64,000 nt of DNA from positions 27,346,386 through 27,410,385 of the forward strand of contig OX344752.2 in the NCBI GenBank assembly GCA_947034885.2, in the 5' to 3' direction. Of the stretch, positions 11,549 to 24,242 are shown in pieces. Below the pieces are notes generated by a model that saw only the letters and a program-made list of their open reading frames with translations, was not told the DNA's origin and ran no database searches. The DNA is from Thuidium tamariscinum. Taxonomy: Eukaryota; Streptophyta; Bryopsida; Hypnales; Thuidiaceae. The position numbers and the translations under genes were made by a program. Numbering within the stretch: the first letter of the stretch is position 1; each line of letters opens with the position of its first letter.

Positions 11549-11830
11549 ATGTTTATGCTTTGATTGTGAAGGACATTGGTCTTTTTGGCTATTTTGAATA
11601 GCTCCTTTTAAAATCACTACTCTAATGGTTGAATTTCTTCACATGTAATCTTTAAGAGAATAAAAATATTCTTATGAAAAATTTGATTTTAGTTCTCTCT
11701 AATATAGCCCCATTAATATTCATAGCTATCTATTCTCTTAAAAAATCACAACTTTCTATGAATCATAACCTTAAGTACATGAATGCAACTAATTAGATGT
11801 TGATTCTTTAGATTTTTTAAAGAAGCCATA

Positions 11831-12790
11831 ACCCATGGTTTCTTCACCTGTGGTCACTTCTTGAAAGTGAAACTTGTTTTTTCAAGCACTTAACAAAAGT
11901 GACTTTCCATCACCCACATTTGCCTCATCTACGGTCACTTCTTGAGAGTGAAACTTGTGTTTTGAAGCGATCAAGAAAAAATGACTTTCCATTAGCTACG
12001 GTCTCCTTATACGTAGTAGCCCCTTAAGAGTGAAACTTGTGTCTTTAAGCGATCAAGTGGAATCAACTTTCCATTAGCCGTGATCGCCCTATACAAGGTC
12101 GCTTCACCCACAGTCGCCTTACAAGCGGTCGCCCTTTGAGAGTGAAACTTATGTTTTAAAGTGATCAAATGGAAACCACTTTCCATCACCCGTAGTTGCC
12201 TTACCTGCAGTTACTTTACCTGCAATTGCCCCACCCACGGTCACCCTTTGAGACTAAAACTTGTGTTTTGAAGCGATCAAGCAAAAATGACTTTTAATCA
12301 ACTGCAATCGTCCTACACGAGGTCGCTTCACTCACACTCGCTTTACATATAGTCGCCTTTTGAGAGTGAAACTTGTGTTTTAAAGTAATCAAGTGGAAAC
12401 CACTTTCCATCACCCGTGGTCACCTTACCTACAATTGCCTTACCCATGATCGCCTTACCTACGATCGCCCCACCCGCAGTCACCCATTGACTGCAACTTA
12501 TATTTTGAAGTGATCAAGAAAAAAAGACTTTCCATCACCCGTGGTTGCCTTACATGGAGTCACCCCTTGAAAGTAAAACTTGTGTTTTGAAGCAATGAAG
12601 CAAAAAGAACTTTCCATTAGCCGTAGTTGCTTCACCCGTGGTCACCCCTTAATTGAGAGTGAAATTTGTGTTTTTAAGCAATCAAGTGGTTTAGACTTTT
12701 GATCACCCGTGGTCACTCTACACAAAGTCGTCCCACCCGAGGTCGCTTCACTCTAATCGCCTTTTGGCCATTCAAACTCATTATCTATAA
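11831..12790 (+). repeat. Minisatellite, 'gtgaaacttgtgttttgaag' repeats
   Basis: Irregular tandem units of roughly 65-120 bp carry 'gagagtgaaacttgtgtttt', 'gaagcgatcaagnaaaaatg' and 'actttccatcacccg' followed by one to four short 'gtcgcc(t/c)tacc(t/c)(a/g)c' blocks. The number of short blocks varies between units. The part right of 12,338 is also in the giant inverted repeat. 'gtcgcc' and 'cacccgtggtc' echo, on the opposite strand, the 35-bp repeat at 3 kb. Confidence 0.8.
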
Positions 12791-13701
12791 AGTGGTTCTT
12801 GTAATGTCATCTTAGCCAATCCGCAGTCGCCTCTTGGACATCTGCATGCACCCCTTGGACACCTACGGTCGCCTTTAGGCATATGTGTGTCCCCCTTGGT
12901 CCATTTCAAGTTTCAATTTGGGATTCACTTGTCTATGCAATTGCACTACTATTACAGCTTACAAAAAAGCTTGATAGTATGTCATTTAATTAGCATTAGA
13001 AAATTAGATTTGGAAAGATTTTGCATCTTACAACAATGTTTAGTAATATGCTACATGTGAATTAATAACAATAGTGTGTCAATTATAAATTAGTAATTGG
13101 TGTGATTAAAAAGGTCTTTGCAAATCCTAAATCCTACATACCCTAAACCCTACAAGCCCTAAACCTTGAAATTCAAAAATCATACTTGTATGCAATACTA
13201 AAATTTATAGATTCTAAATGGAGGTCTTTCGAAGATAATATTTTATTTCAAAAGGCGTCCAAAAGTATTAGATAATGACAATGTCCTTTAGTAAAAAAAA
13301 TTGAGAGGAGCATGCAAATGAAGGAAGTTTAAGGGTCATGGAAGGAAATTTAGGAAATCCATTTTTACTTTTATTTTCTTAGAAATCTCTTTAGTCTAAT
13401 AATTATCTTGGTCATAAACTTACATTCCATTTTTCTTGTTTATTTTCAAACTAAATACAAGAATGAAGACATTGGTTTTAGAACTTCTTCTTCCCATTTT
13501 GTCAACTTTTAAGTAAAATCATTTTACCACAATTTAATTTAGGATGTAAAATTAAAAAAATGCACAAATGGTATTGTAAAAGAAAATTTATGAAACCCCT
13601 TTACTTTTTCTCTTTTAAAGATCTTTTTACTAACCATCTTGGTCATGCACTACATAGCGCTCTATTTTGTTCCAAAACTAAAATCAAGAGCAATGACATG
13701 G
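12338..13701 (+). repeat. Left arm of giant inverted repeat
   Basis: The 1.36 kb here reappears in reverse complement at 17,370-18,733. Paired positions keep a nearly constant sum (about 31,070), so net indels over the arm are only about 2 bp, and the stretches compared by eye were almost identical. The outer third is minisatellite; the inner part is AT-rich single-copy-like sequence containing CCCTAAA motifs. No ORF is shared by the arms. Such identity means a recent inverted duplication or ongoing gene conversion between arms. Confidence 0.9.
13139..13165 (+). repeat. Telomere-like CCCTAAA cluster
   Basis: Within 27 bp the plant telomere unit CCCTAAA occurs three times ('accctaaaccctacaagc' then 'cctaaacc'), preceded by related 'cctaaatcc' words. 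The mirror copy lies at about 17,905-17,932 in the other arm. It may be a short interstitial telomeric remnant or a telo-box-like sequence. It is too short to have acted as a telomere. Confidence 0.7.
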
Positions 13702-13892
13702 ACATTAAAAAGTGACATGCATTTAGTACTATATTTTTTATATTCTTTTCTCTTTCTAAAAGATATATAAGTGTATGGAGAACTAAACACAAAGTTTGAA
13801 AATTTTCATTTTTATTGGTGGATTGTTTTGTTCAGAAAGTTGGTGAAAAGAAAGGATGAAGTTCTACAAAGTTGGTTTTTTTTATCAACGAC

Positions 13893-16682
13893 ATTAGTTT
13901 GTGAGCCTAAAAGCATGAGCTTGCGAGTTGTGAGCGTAGGTTTTGTGAGCCCAGAGAATTAACGAAAAAGAACTTTGAATTTCTTAAGCCGAGAAAAAAA
14001 AAAGTGAAGTCATTTTAAGAAAATCTATTTACAGTAAAATTTCAGCTTCATGACTGTGGACCTAGATGACCATGGAAATGTGGTTAATGTATTTTAAAAT
14101 TTCAAACCCTACTATCTCTAAAGGGCCTCTCAATACCTTCCAAAAAAAATTTTGAATTTTTGAATTTTTTTTTGAGGTTCAAAATCCAGAATCCAATAAG
14201 GGGTTTTCTAGGGTGATGGAGTCGTGCAAAAAAAAGTCCTTTTCTAGTTCACTTCTTTATAACAAAGAGCATCGATCTAAATCAATCACCTCAACTGCAC
14301 TATATTTTCTTTAGCCATTTTTTTCCAATCTGGTTATGCATTTCTGTAACTTCTAAATTTTTGCCCACAACAGATCAAAAATTGCATGAGATGCTCTTGG
14401 ATTACCAAGTAGTGAGTAACATATATGAAATCAACAACTTACTGAAACAATTGATATATTATAAAAAATATATCATACAAAGTAAAAGTACAGAGATGTA
14501 AATCAGAGATATAAATCAGTACATGAGTCTTGAAAGAATATGTATACAGACTCAGAAGAGTGACATAAAAAGTTCTTAAGAAAGCATCTGGAGTTTTTAG
14601 AAAACTAATAACCACAACTTCCTATACAATCTTTTTTCTAAGGACTAGTAGGAGTGTAGGAAAAATCCTTGATCCTGTACACCAAGAAGTTTCATGAGGA
14701 TCAGGACCTCACCTGCACCCATGCACCAAAACAGACAGTTAGTATGTTAAGGTACGTATGCGAGGTGTCTTCAGTCCTGAATCACTAGTTATCGTTTTCA
14801 CATCAAACATCCTAGAAACGAACAGCCTAAGTAAGTCCAAGCCATATGCCAAGAAAATAGGAAACAAAAGCAAAATCTGACTGCTTGGAGTAGACTGAGA
14901 GGAAGCCTTTCTTGGCAAGAAAGATCTGTTTGTAGCAGGGCAATTGCATGAAAGACTTGTACTATTTTTCGTCACACGTCTCATGCTGATCTGTTTTTTG
15001 ACCATAACTTTTGCATTTTTGCTCCAAATGACTCAAGATTTCTAGGGAAGGTACTCATAACTATCATACAGCTTACATAAATTTTTGATAATTTTCAAAA
15101 AAAGTTTAATATAAAAATAGTACTAGTGATTGAATGTCACATATGACAATTTGGAGGTTTTTAGTATTACATATGGAATACCTCTTTTTAATGATTTTGA
15201 GATGAAATTTGGATAAAATGGTCTTCTAATAGACTTCTAGCTTTCCACAAAAGGATTTTCAAAAATAGTTAATTTTATGTCATGTGGAGGTCTACAAAAA
15301 GAGCTTCATTCTGCTTGTATTTTGAAACATATAAAATATTATTTTGGTAGGTTCTTTGGTGAATGACCATCTCCATAAAGTTGTTGCAAATGGCCACTTT
15401 TTATTTTCTATATTTACTTATTTTTATTATTTTTTCCTAATTAAAACATGAAGATATGTATTTTCTTGAGATTTGGCACTTTTCCAGTTCTCCTACTTAG
15501 AAAATTTTCCTATACAATTCCTTTTGTAGGTACCTTTGTCTTAAAGGTATATACATAAGTCATATTTTTTCTTAAATTAAAAATTATTTTTCTAATTAAA
15601 TAATACTCCCAAAAAAATCAGGAGTACTATTGCAAAACGCAACAAATAGTACAGGTCTTTCATGCAATCACCCATGGGACCATTCTGATGTTTGAACATG
15701 GTTGATTAATTTGTGTACAGGCCAAAGAATTAATTCTTGTGGCCCCCAAATTAGCAAGTAATGAAGCCAAACTATCAAAGTCATTGTCATTAAATATATG
15801 AAATAGTTGTAAGCCACATGTCCATTTATAAGTAAATGGAGGCTAATTAAAATTATTTTAAGATAGTTAATCAATGCTTACCAATTAATGAGACCACTGC
15901 ATTCACTATATCACATGTGATCAGTAGGAAGCATAGCTAAGCACCATAAAAGGCAGTTTAGCAATGAACAAACATATTGAGAATAATCTCATTGAATTAA
16001 TTCAGAAAATCCATAATATTAGGCCATTATATCAACAAAGTAATACAAAATATGATATTTGACAGTGGCATTGTAAGAAATGCCACTAATTGTGTCTATA
16101 TAGTAACAGTTTAGGTCTTTTGATTCCAATTAGCTCACATATTGTTTAATGTGATGGCATCTAGATAATCATTTCAAGTTTATCTCTTGGGAAGAAACTT
16201 GAATTAGAATCCTAAAAAAAAGAAAAAAAAAGATTCCGACTTTATCACCCCGAAATTGATCTCTCGGTACCGAGAGAAGGTATTCAAGGGTGGAAAGTTG
16301 CAAAAAAATGAACTAGTAACATAGTCGGAAAAAAAAAGTTGAAAAAAAATCCAAGAAAAAGTTTTGAGAGCTCCAAAGCCCTCCATCTCCAAACCCCTTT
16401 CAATATAAAGAGGGATTTTGGAGGGTGATGGAGTTGCAAAAAAAATTTGAAAAATATAAAAAGGACTGAAAAAAAACTGAAAAAAATTGAAATTTTTTTT
16501 TTGAAAAAAAGAGTTTTGAAAGTCACAAATTTCAAATCCCATGAGGGGGTTATTAGATATAAAAATCCAAAATTCTTAAAGCACGGTAATAGATTCACAT
16601 CCTAAAAATCACTTAAAATTTCACCAAAAATTCTAGGTTCACAAGCTCATAGGCTCACGCTCGCAGGCTCACAAAATAGCAT
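13893..16682. mobile_element. Candidate 2.8-kb TIR element inside the inverted-repeat spacer
   Basis: The left end is rich in 'gtgagcc..gcatgagcttgc'. The right end is an imperfect inverse, 'acaagctcataggctcacgc' then 'tcgcaggctcaca'. These ends resemble the short elements at 1-112 and 24,018-24,242, so all three may be one family. The interior carries two direct copies of a 'gggtgatggagt(cgt)gcaaaa' motif (~14,211 and ~16,422), AT-rich filler, and no ORF above 112 codons. The ends are only moderately matched and no target duplication was found. Confidence 0.45.
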
Positions 16683-16739
16683 CCCCGGATTTTTTATGTC
16701 TGTTGTTCTAAAACGAACAATCAAAAGAGTCTATGACAA

Positions 16740-17369
16740 TAATGATTAGTAAATTTTTTATTTTCTTATTTTAAATAGGGAAATGGGATTTTCTTAAGTT
16801 TTTGTTTGATCTCTTTTGCACTTTATTTTTCATGATTCTACATCTAAAAGTCTAAACCCATATTAGGATGAAACAACTTTTAGGAGAAGTTGACAATATA
16901 AAAGGAAAAGGTCTTAGAACCAATGTCTTTCTTCATGTTTTTAATTTTGAAACAAAGAAGCTACATGGTGCATAATCAAGATGATTAGTGAAAGAATTTT
17001 TAAAAGAATTTCTAATTTTGTTTTCTATGGCACCATTGGTACTTTAGCCATTTATTTAACATTTAAATTTGTTGTATAGACTTTACATGATTAAACTTGA
17101 AAATTAATAAAATGAAAGGAGTATGTTTTATACAATAGTTTAGTGCCACTCTTTTACTTTCATATTATTTACTTAAAAGAAACATATAAGCTAAAAGATA
17201 CATGAATAAGATAATTAGTAGAGAAAATTTTTCCTTTAAAATAAGAAAGAATTTCCTAAAATTCCCCCAAAGACTACCTTTACACTTTAATTTTCATTCT
17301 ATATCATAATCATTTCACAATGGATTTTATTTTGAAGTACATAATACAAAATTAAGAAATAATAGTGCC
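16740..17369 (-). repeat. Degenerate copies of an arm segment
   Basis: Two or three diverged blocks resemble the inner part of the inverted-repeat arm: 'gaaacaaagaagctacatgg', 'gtgcataatcaagatgat', 'tagtgaaagaatttttaa'. They continue the arm's right-hand orientation toward the spacer, so the arm itself contains the end of an older ~200-bp tandem series. Confidence 0.5.
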
Positions 17370-18733
17370 CATGTCATTGCTCTTGATTTTAGTTTTGGAA
17401 CAAAATAGAGCGCTATGTAGTGCATGACCAAGATGGTTAGTAAAAAGATCTTTAAAAGAGAAAAAGTAAAGGGGTTTCATAAATTTTCTTTTACAATACC
17501 ATTTGTGCATTTTTTTAATTTTACATCCTAAATTAAATTGTGGTAAAATGATTTTACTTAAAAGTTGACAAAATGGGAAGAAGAAGTTCTAAAACCAATG
17601 TCTTCATTCTTGTATTTAGTTTGAAAATAAACAAGAAAAATGGAATGTAAGTTTATGACCAAGATAATTATTAGACTAAAGAGATTTCTAAGAAAATAAA
17701 AGTAAAAATGGATTTCCTAAATTTCCTTCCATGACCCTTAAACTTCCTTCATTTGCATGCTCCTCTCAATTTTTTTTACTAAAGGACATTGTCATTATCT
17801 AATACTTTTGGACGCCTTTTGAAATAAAATATTATCTTCGAAAGACCTCCATTTAGAATCTATAAATTTTAGTATTGCATACAAGTATGATTTTTGAATT
17901 TCAAGGTTTAGGGCTTGTAGGGTTTAGGGTATGTAGGATTTAGGATTTGCAAAGACCTTTTTAATCACACCAATTACTAATTTATAATTGACACACTATT
18001 GTTATTAATTCACATGTAGCATATTACTAAACATTGTTGTAAGATGCAAAATCTTTCCAAATCTAATTTTCTAATGCTAATTAAATGACATACTATCAAG
18101 CTTTTTTGTAAGCTGTAATAGTAGTGCAATTGCATAGACAAGTGAATCCCAAATTGAAACTTGAAATGGACCAAGGGGGACACACATATGCCTAAAGGCG
18201 ACCGTAGGTGTCCAAGGGGTGCATGCAGATGTCCAAGAGGCGACTGCGGATTGGCTAAGATGACATTACAAGAACCACTTTATAGATAATGAGTTTGAAT
18301 GGCCAAAAGGCGACTAGAGTGAGCGACCTCGGGTGGGACGACTTTGTGTAGAGTGACCACGGGTGATCAAAAGTCTAAACCACTTGATTGCTTAAAAACA
18401 CAAATTTCACTCTCAATTAAGGGGTGACCACGGGTGAAGCAACTACGGCTAATGGAAAGTTCTTTTTGCTTCATTGCTTCAAAACACAAGTTTTACTTTC
18501 AAGGGGTGACTCCATGTAAGGCAACCACGGGTGATGGAAAGTCTTTTTTTCTTGATCACTTCAAAATATAAGTTGCAGTCAATGGGTGACTGCGGGTGGG
18601 GCGATCGTAGGTAAGGCGATCATGGGTAAGGCAACTGTAGGTAAGGTGACCACGGGTGATGGAAAGTGGTTTCCACTTGATTACTTTAAAACACAAGTTT
18701 CACTCTCAAAGGGCGACTATATGTAAGGCGACT
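17370..18733 (-). repeat. Right arm of giant inverted repeat
   Basis: Reverse complement of 12,338-13,701 (see that entry). Homology breaks at the inner end after 'ccatgtcattgctcttgatt' and at the outer end inside minisatellite units that then continue independently to about 18,835. Confidence 0.9.
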
Positions 18734-19160
18734 GCGAGTAGGGTGACCGCAATTGATGGAAAGCTGTTTCAGCTTGATCGCTTCAAAAATACAAGTTTTT
18801 CTCAAGGGGCGACCACTTATAGGAGAAATGAGCTTTGAACTTGATGGATGTTTTTTCTCCCTAAAAGGGCATGTAGAGATGAAAAAACCATAGGTGGTGA
18901 ATGAATATATATGAGATTAAAAACTTGTGCTAGAAAGATTAATTTTTTCCTTCAAAAAACATATGTGGATGAGGTGATTATGGATGGTGGGAGGCAACCA
19001 TGTATAGAAAAGAACTAGTGATTAGAAGGTCATTTATCCACTAAAAAAGGACTAGAAAAAGTAGAAGAAGATAATTCTTTTGAAGGCCTTTTTTCTTAGA
19101 AGGGATAATCCAAAGTAGATAAAAGGCAAATCTCCTTCAAAGTTAATGTATAAAAGGATT
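18734..19160. other. End of minisatellite and AT-rich intergenic DNA
   Basis: The first ~100 bp are a last diverged minisatellite unit. The remainder has a few 'gatggtgggaggcaacc'-like remnants and no recognised gene. Confidence 0.5.
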
Positions 19161-21412
19161 TAAATTAGGATTTGTTTATTTTGAAATTTTGAAATAATCA
19201 TCCAAATTGTATGTTGTTTGTCCCATAAATTTTATAAAACAAAAGTTTGGATTAGAATTTACTTAAGAATTTTTCAATTTATTTGTTGTAGCTCTCAAAA
19301 ACTCTTTCAAATCATAATTGATTTGCTACTATGGATGTATAAATATAAAAGGTTGGTTAATTAGGTAAGAAATTTTTCTTGTAAATTTTGCAATTTTTTC
19401 TTTGTTGTACTAATTAATCATAACTTACTTGTCTTTGATGTCATCTAGAACTACATATAATGGGTCAAGATTGATATAAAAATTTTCTATTTAATTTTTA
19501 TGATTTTAAGAGAACCATTTTTTTAATGTATTAATTGTCATATTTACATTGATTTAAAAAATTAATAATAGACAAAGAGAGAGATAAGAGCATACTTATT
19601 TTTTTGATAATTTTCAACATCTATTCTTACAAAGATTTCATGCAAATTTTAGAAGAGCAATTGAAAGAAAATTTGAATTCCATCAAACCAAATAAACCCA
19701 TCATTCTACCTACATACTATTTAGCACAATTTTTTTTTTTAAAAATACGAAGGTTAAAAATTTAAGTAAAAACATTTCCATTTATTTTTTGAAATAACCT
19801 AAGTCTTCATTAGTTCATATAGCTATGAATTATATTTTACTTAAATTTTATAAATAAGAAGTGAGGGGTGGGAATTTAAATAAGAGCTGACTATAATTCA
19901 CTTTTAGAATCCTTAAAAGAATCATTCCATTTGAAGTATTTTTTATCATCTTGATTTAATATTGAAATCAAATGGTGAAAATCTAAATACAAACCTCTCT
20001 ATATATTTCTTGGGATTCTTCAAGACTTCCTAATAATTATGAATTCTTTGTCATTTTGATTATATAAATAACGTAAAAAGTGGAAATAAAACTACAAACT
20101 TCTTCATACCATTATAATTAGCAATCTTCAAAAGGTCCTCCTAACTTTGAATGTTTTGTTATGTTGATCTAAAAATAAAAAATAATTGATGAAGATTCAA
20201 TTAAGATTTTTCTTATTTTTTTCAATTATCAATAATTCATACTATTAAAGTATGATTTGTCATGTTGTCATTCAATAATTTAAAGTACTAGATTAAGATT
20301 TAAATACAAATTTTCCTATTAATTTTTGGCTATTCTCTAAGAGTTGTCCTAGTTGGATAGTTATGAATCATTTGTCATATTCATTTTAAAATTTTGAAAT
20401 TTGTGGTAGAGATTTAATAAGAACTTGTCTATTTTGATTTTGTAATTATCAAAGAATCATTATACTAATGAATCATTTGTGAAATGCATCTAAAAATGAA
20501 ACATAGAGGGGGGCAATTTAAGGAAGACTTTCTTCCTTTAGTATTGGTAACTTTCATGTAAGAAATTTTTCTTTTAATATTAAACTATTTTTTGAGACCC
20601 TTCATATTTATAAATCATTTTTTTGTGTTAATAATATAAAATATATAACAAAGGATAGGGATATAAGAAAGAACCTCCCTATATATTTTTTGCAATTCTT
20701 CAAAACTTTTCCTTAGTTTGAATAATTTGTTTGACTAAAAAACTAAAATACAAAGATTATACATATCTAAGAGAAATTATTATTTATTTATTTTTTGCAA
20801 TTCTTCAAGGGTTTTTGTAATCATAAATTACTTATCACTTGATTTTCTAACTATAAACTAAAAAGTAAATGATGATGATTTAAATAAGATCTTTTCGTTT
20901 TAATTTTTTCAATTTTCAAAAATTTCCAATCATGAATTGTTTACCATATCCATTCTAAAAACAAAAATGAAGGATGGAGATTGAAGTTATTAAGAATGTG
21001 TCCATATATGTTTTGTAATTCTCAAATAATCATTGCAATCGTGTATTATTTGGCACATTCATTTGAACTTACAATAAAATCAAAGTATGGTTGCTTGAGT
21101 AAGTATTTTGATTTGTTTTTGACAATTATCCAAAATTCCTTCTAATATTGAATTTTTTGTCACTTTGTCTTTGTAAATAAAAATAAAGGATGGAAATCTT
21201 AAGTAAAATCTTGTCCATGTAATTTTGAAATCTCCATAAATTCATTTCATTACTGTAATATTAATTATGTTGATTTAAAATTTGAAATAAAATGTTTGAA
21301 ATATATTAGAAACTACTCCATGTAATATTTGCAATTTTTAGAGAGCCCTAGTAACTTTATAGAGCTTGTCATATAAGTTGATTTTGTAGAATAGAAAATC
21401 AAGGGTGGAGAT
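19161..21412 (+). repeat. Degenerate ~105-bp tandem array (orientation B)
   Basis: Same unit and orientation as at 5.64-7.65 kb: repeated 'ttgcaattntcaaagaatc', 'atgaattntttgtcattttg', 'aaaataaaaaatggntggag', 'atttaantaagaacttttc'. Units are strongly diverged and spaced about 95-115 bp. The array ends at the left border of the TTAA element at 21,413. Confidence 0.6.
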
Positions 21413-21986
21413 TTAACCCCTAAATGCCTAAGCTGTGTTTTTTGGCATTATAAATTTTTTGGGCAGCTCACTACGAATGGAGTTTTTATTTTTTTTCTTC
21501 GAAATTTTCACACAACATGTGTCCAAAGAGTAGCTTCAAGGCCCAACAATTTTTGTAACTTTTGACTACACAGTTAAGAAGTTATGGCATGATATGTCAT
21601 TTTGTTTGAAGTGAGGGCAGCCCGGGCAGCTGAAAAAACTTCTTTAAGAAAACTTTTTTTTCAAAAGTAAAATTTCATATTGATTCTTTAGGTTTTTACA
21701 GACATGGGAAGCTTTGGATCATTCCATTTGGATTCACGGGTCAAAAGTTAAGAGGAGTTTTAGTTTGTTGGTAGTCTGTGGATAATTATGAAATTTCTAT
21801 TCTAAGATAAACTTTGAAGTCCATTATTTTATTCATTTTCTTAAGTTTTTGGAAAAAATAAAAACATTAGGTGAAGATTATTTATTTCAATATTACTATC
21901 ATTTGGATTGGCATGTTTAATTTTACTAAAAATCAAAATTTTAGAATGTTTTTGATGAAAATATAGTCAAAACCTTCAAGTGTTAA
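21413..21986 (+). mobile_element. TTAA element, copy 3 (short, right end decayed)
   Basis: The left border is TTAA|CCCCTAAATG. The right border has decayed to 'ccttcaagtg|TTAA' but is still recognisable beside the intact version at 11,530-11,548 ('atagtcaaaacc' precedes both). The interior is collinear with 8,920-9,450, including 'gggcagcccgggcagctgaa'. It is a ~574-bp non-coding internal-deletion derivative. Confidence 0.7.
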
Positions 21987-23190
21987 TCACATTTAATTGT
22001 TGATTGCAAAAATTTATTGACTCATTTATATATTAATAAGATGAAATTTCATTGATAAACATAATTCACTTAAATTGTCTATGTACTGTAAATACAAAAA
22101 TATATAAGAGTATTTTACTTAGTATTAGTTAATAAATTAATCCAACTAAACCTTCAAGGCTAGTTTGGATATATCATAATATGTATGTAACTAAATCAAA
22201 TAAACAATCTTCTACATTGTATTGAGCAAAGATCATAACATTCAATTCCTCATCTAATTTTGTCATATTGTATACAAATTTTTCTACAAATTGTACAGAC
22301 CTATACAAAATCACTAAAAGTACAAATATACCTGCAAAATAATATAGAAATGTTATATTGATAAAATAAAATATTGAATTGAAATTCAAATATAAACCAA
22401 GTACAATTACCCTGTGTTTATCATATTAGCCATAACATTCAACTTCTACTTTACATATTGTTGAGTGTATGAAGTGGATAGACTTAGATTTTTATTAGAT
22501 TTTTTATTTTAGAAATAGAACATGAAGAAAATTTTTTATCTCAATATCTACAAAATGCTCAAACAAAAATAAACAATTTGTCTATAATTCAATGACATTA
22601 TGACAAAGTTAAAAATATAGAAATAAATAAAAATGAAGTTAGGAAAAATAATGGAAAAAATACATTCATCATAAAGTCAATATCATATAGGAGAAAATTG
22701 TGTACAAATGATATACATCATATGAAAACAAGCTTAAGAAGGATGTAGTTAAAGATATGAAAAAACAAGCACACTCAAAATAAAAATTTAGAATTCATTT
22801 AGAAACAAAAATTTTGAAATAGACTTTATGTATACTTACAACCTTGATTGATGCTAATACTTGTATTTTCTTTGGTTTATCAAATCTGTAGATATGAGTA
22901 AGATGCCTACACTTACAAAAAACCTAAAATTGATGTAGCCATGAAAGCATTGAATCAAATATGCATGCAAACTACAACAAGATTTAAATTTAAATTTAAT
23001 GAAAACAACAACAAATCAATCAAAGAATAGAAATTATAAGTATGTAAAAGCCTCACACTAAAAGTGGACATAGTACACACTATGAAACAAATCTAATTTT
23101 TTCCACCTTGTCATGTTGTAGTTTCCTTCCTTCCTTCTACAAGAAAGGCAATATCTAGTAAAATTTCTAGCATTAGAAGAGATTCCAGGG
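21987..23190. other. AT-rich intergenic DNA
   Basis: No gene, RNA or clear repeat recognised. The longest ORF, 71 codons at 22,174-22,389 on the minus strand, is hydrophobic through AT bias and has no recognisable domain. Confidence 0.5.
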
Positions 23191-23194
23191 CTGT

Positions 23195-23485
23195 AGAAGA
23201 TTGTGAGTTCCCGGACTGCGGGAATGTAGAATGTGCAAAAATCTGCTGCGAGAACTAGAATCCGACGTGGTCGAGCAAGTGCCACGTCATTGATTTATTT
23301 TTTTCTTGTAAAAAAAAATTTGGATGTTTTTTCACATTTCAGGACCCAAATTTTTTTTTTTTTTTTCAATTTTTTTTTTTGGTAATTGTTGACCCAACGG
23401 CAGCTAGTAGTTATAGGGAACGATTTGGGGAATAGTCCTGAAATGGGCTCTTGGAGCCCTCAAATCTCCCCTAATGAGGATTCAT
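23195..23485. repeat. Dispersed ~290-bp repeat, copy 1
   Basis: This segment matches 37,245-37,505 in the same orientation: 'tccgacgtggtcgagcaagt' / 'ctacgtggtcgagtgact', 'gccacgtcatt' / 'gccatgtcatt', 'catttcaggaccca', a T-rich tract, 'ggaacagtcccgaaa'-like sequence and 'tggagccctcaaat'. It is non-coding. ACGTGG and CCACGT words at the front could act as G-box-like sites. Confidence 0.75.
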
Positions 23486-24017
23486 AAAAGCAAAATGCAA
23501 GTATTAACTTCCAATAAATACATCATACATTCCCAAACAATATCAAGTCGACAATCAAGTCTTGATATTGTCTAAAAGAAACATCAAACACCACTAGCTA
23601 GTTTTCATTATAAATATCAAATGAAATAATTAAATGATGTTTCTCTAGGATGAACTAAAAGTGTGACAAATTTTAGGATGGGAGCTAGCATGGGGACATA
23701 TATAATATACTAATATAGTATAGATAGATGTCATGTCAAGGTCATTTTGATGCTTGAAGTTTTGTGAAATGATGTTGATGTAAATGTCATTGTTAGTGAA
23801 TTGAACAAAAACTTACATTAGTATGTCTTCAAATACGAATTTATAAATATATAATGTCATTCTAGATTAGACTAGTATTAAGGACCTATAAACTATAAAG
23901 TTGGTACACCCAAAAGTGTAGCTGACCTTAAGGCATTGTCTACACTTTGCATACATTTCCATAATGAATTATGTATATAGATTGTAGATACCACTTTCAG
24001 TATCAAACTTCAACAAC
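23486..24017. other. AT-rich intergenic DNA with a small hairpin
   Basis: A short inverted repeat, 'caatatcaag' / 'cttgatattg', lies at 23,538-23,570. Nothing else was recognised. Confidence 0.5.
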
Positions 24018-24242
24018 GCTAGCATGTGAGCATAAAAGTGTGAGCCTATGAGTAGTGAGCTTAAGTATAAGTAAGTATCCTTCATTCATTAAAGGTGTTT
24101 GTAACATAAACACCTATAATATAGGTGTACAGAACATAAATATACTATAATCATTGAGGTGTTTATAATATAGACATCTATACTATAGGTGTATAGAATT
24201 CTAGGCTCATAGGCTCACACTTTCTATGCTCACATACTAGCA
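24018..24242. mobile_element. Short TIR element (MITE, gctcac family)
   Basis: Ends are inverted over ~38 bp: 'gctagcatgtgagcataaaa' + 'gtgtgagcctatgag' on the left, and 'ctcataggctcacac' + 'tttctatgctcacatactag' on the right. The interior has its own 'aacacctata'/'tataggtgt' palindromes. The right end recurs at window positions 1-112. Confidence 0.75.
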
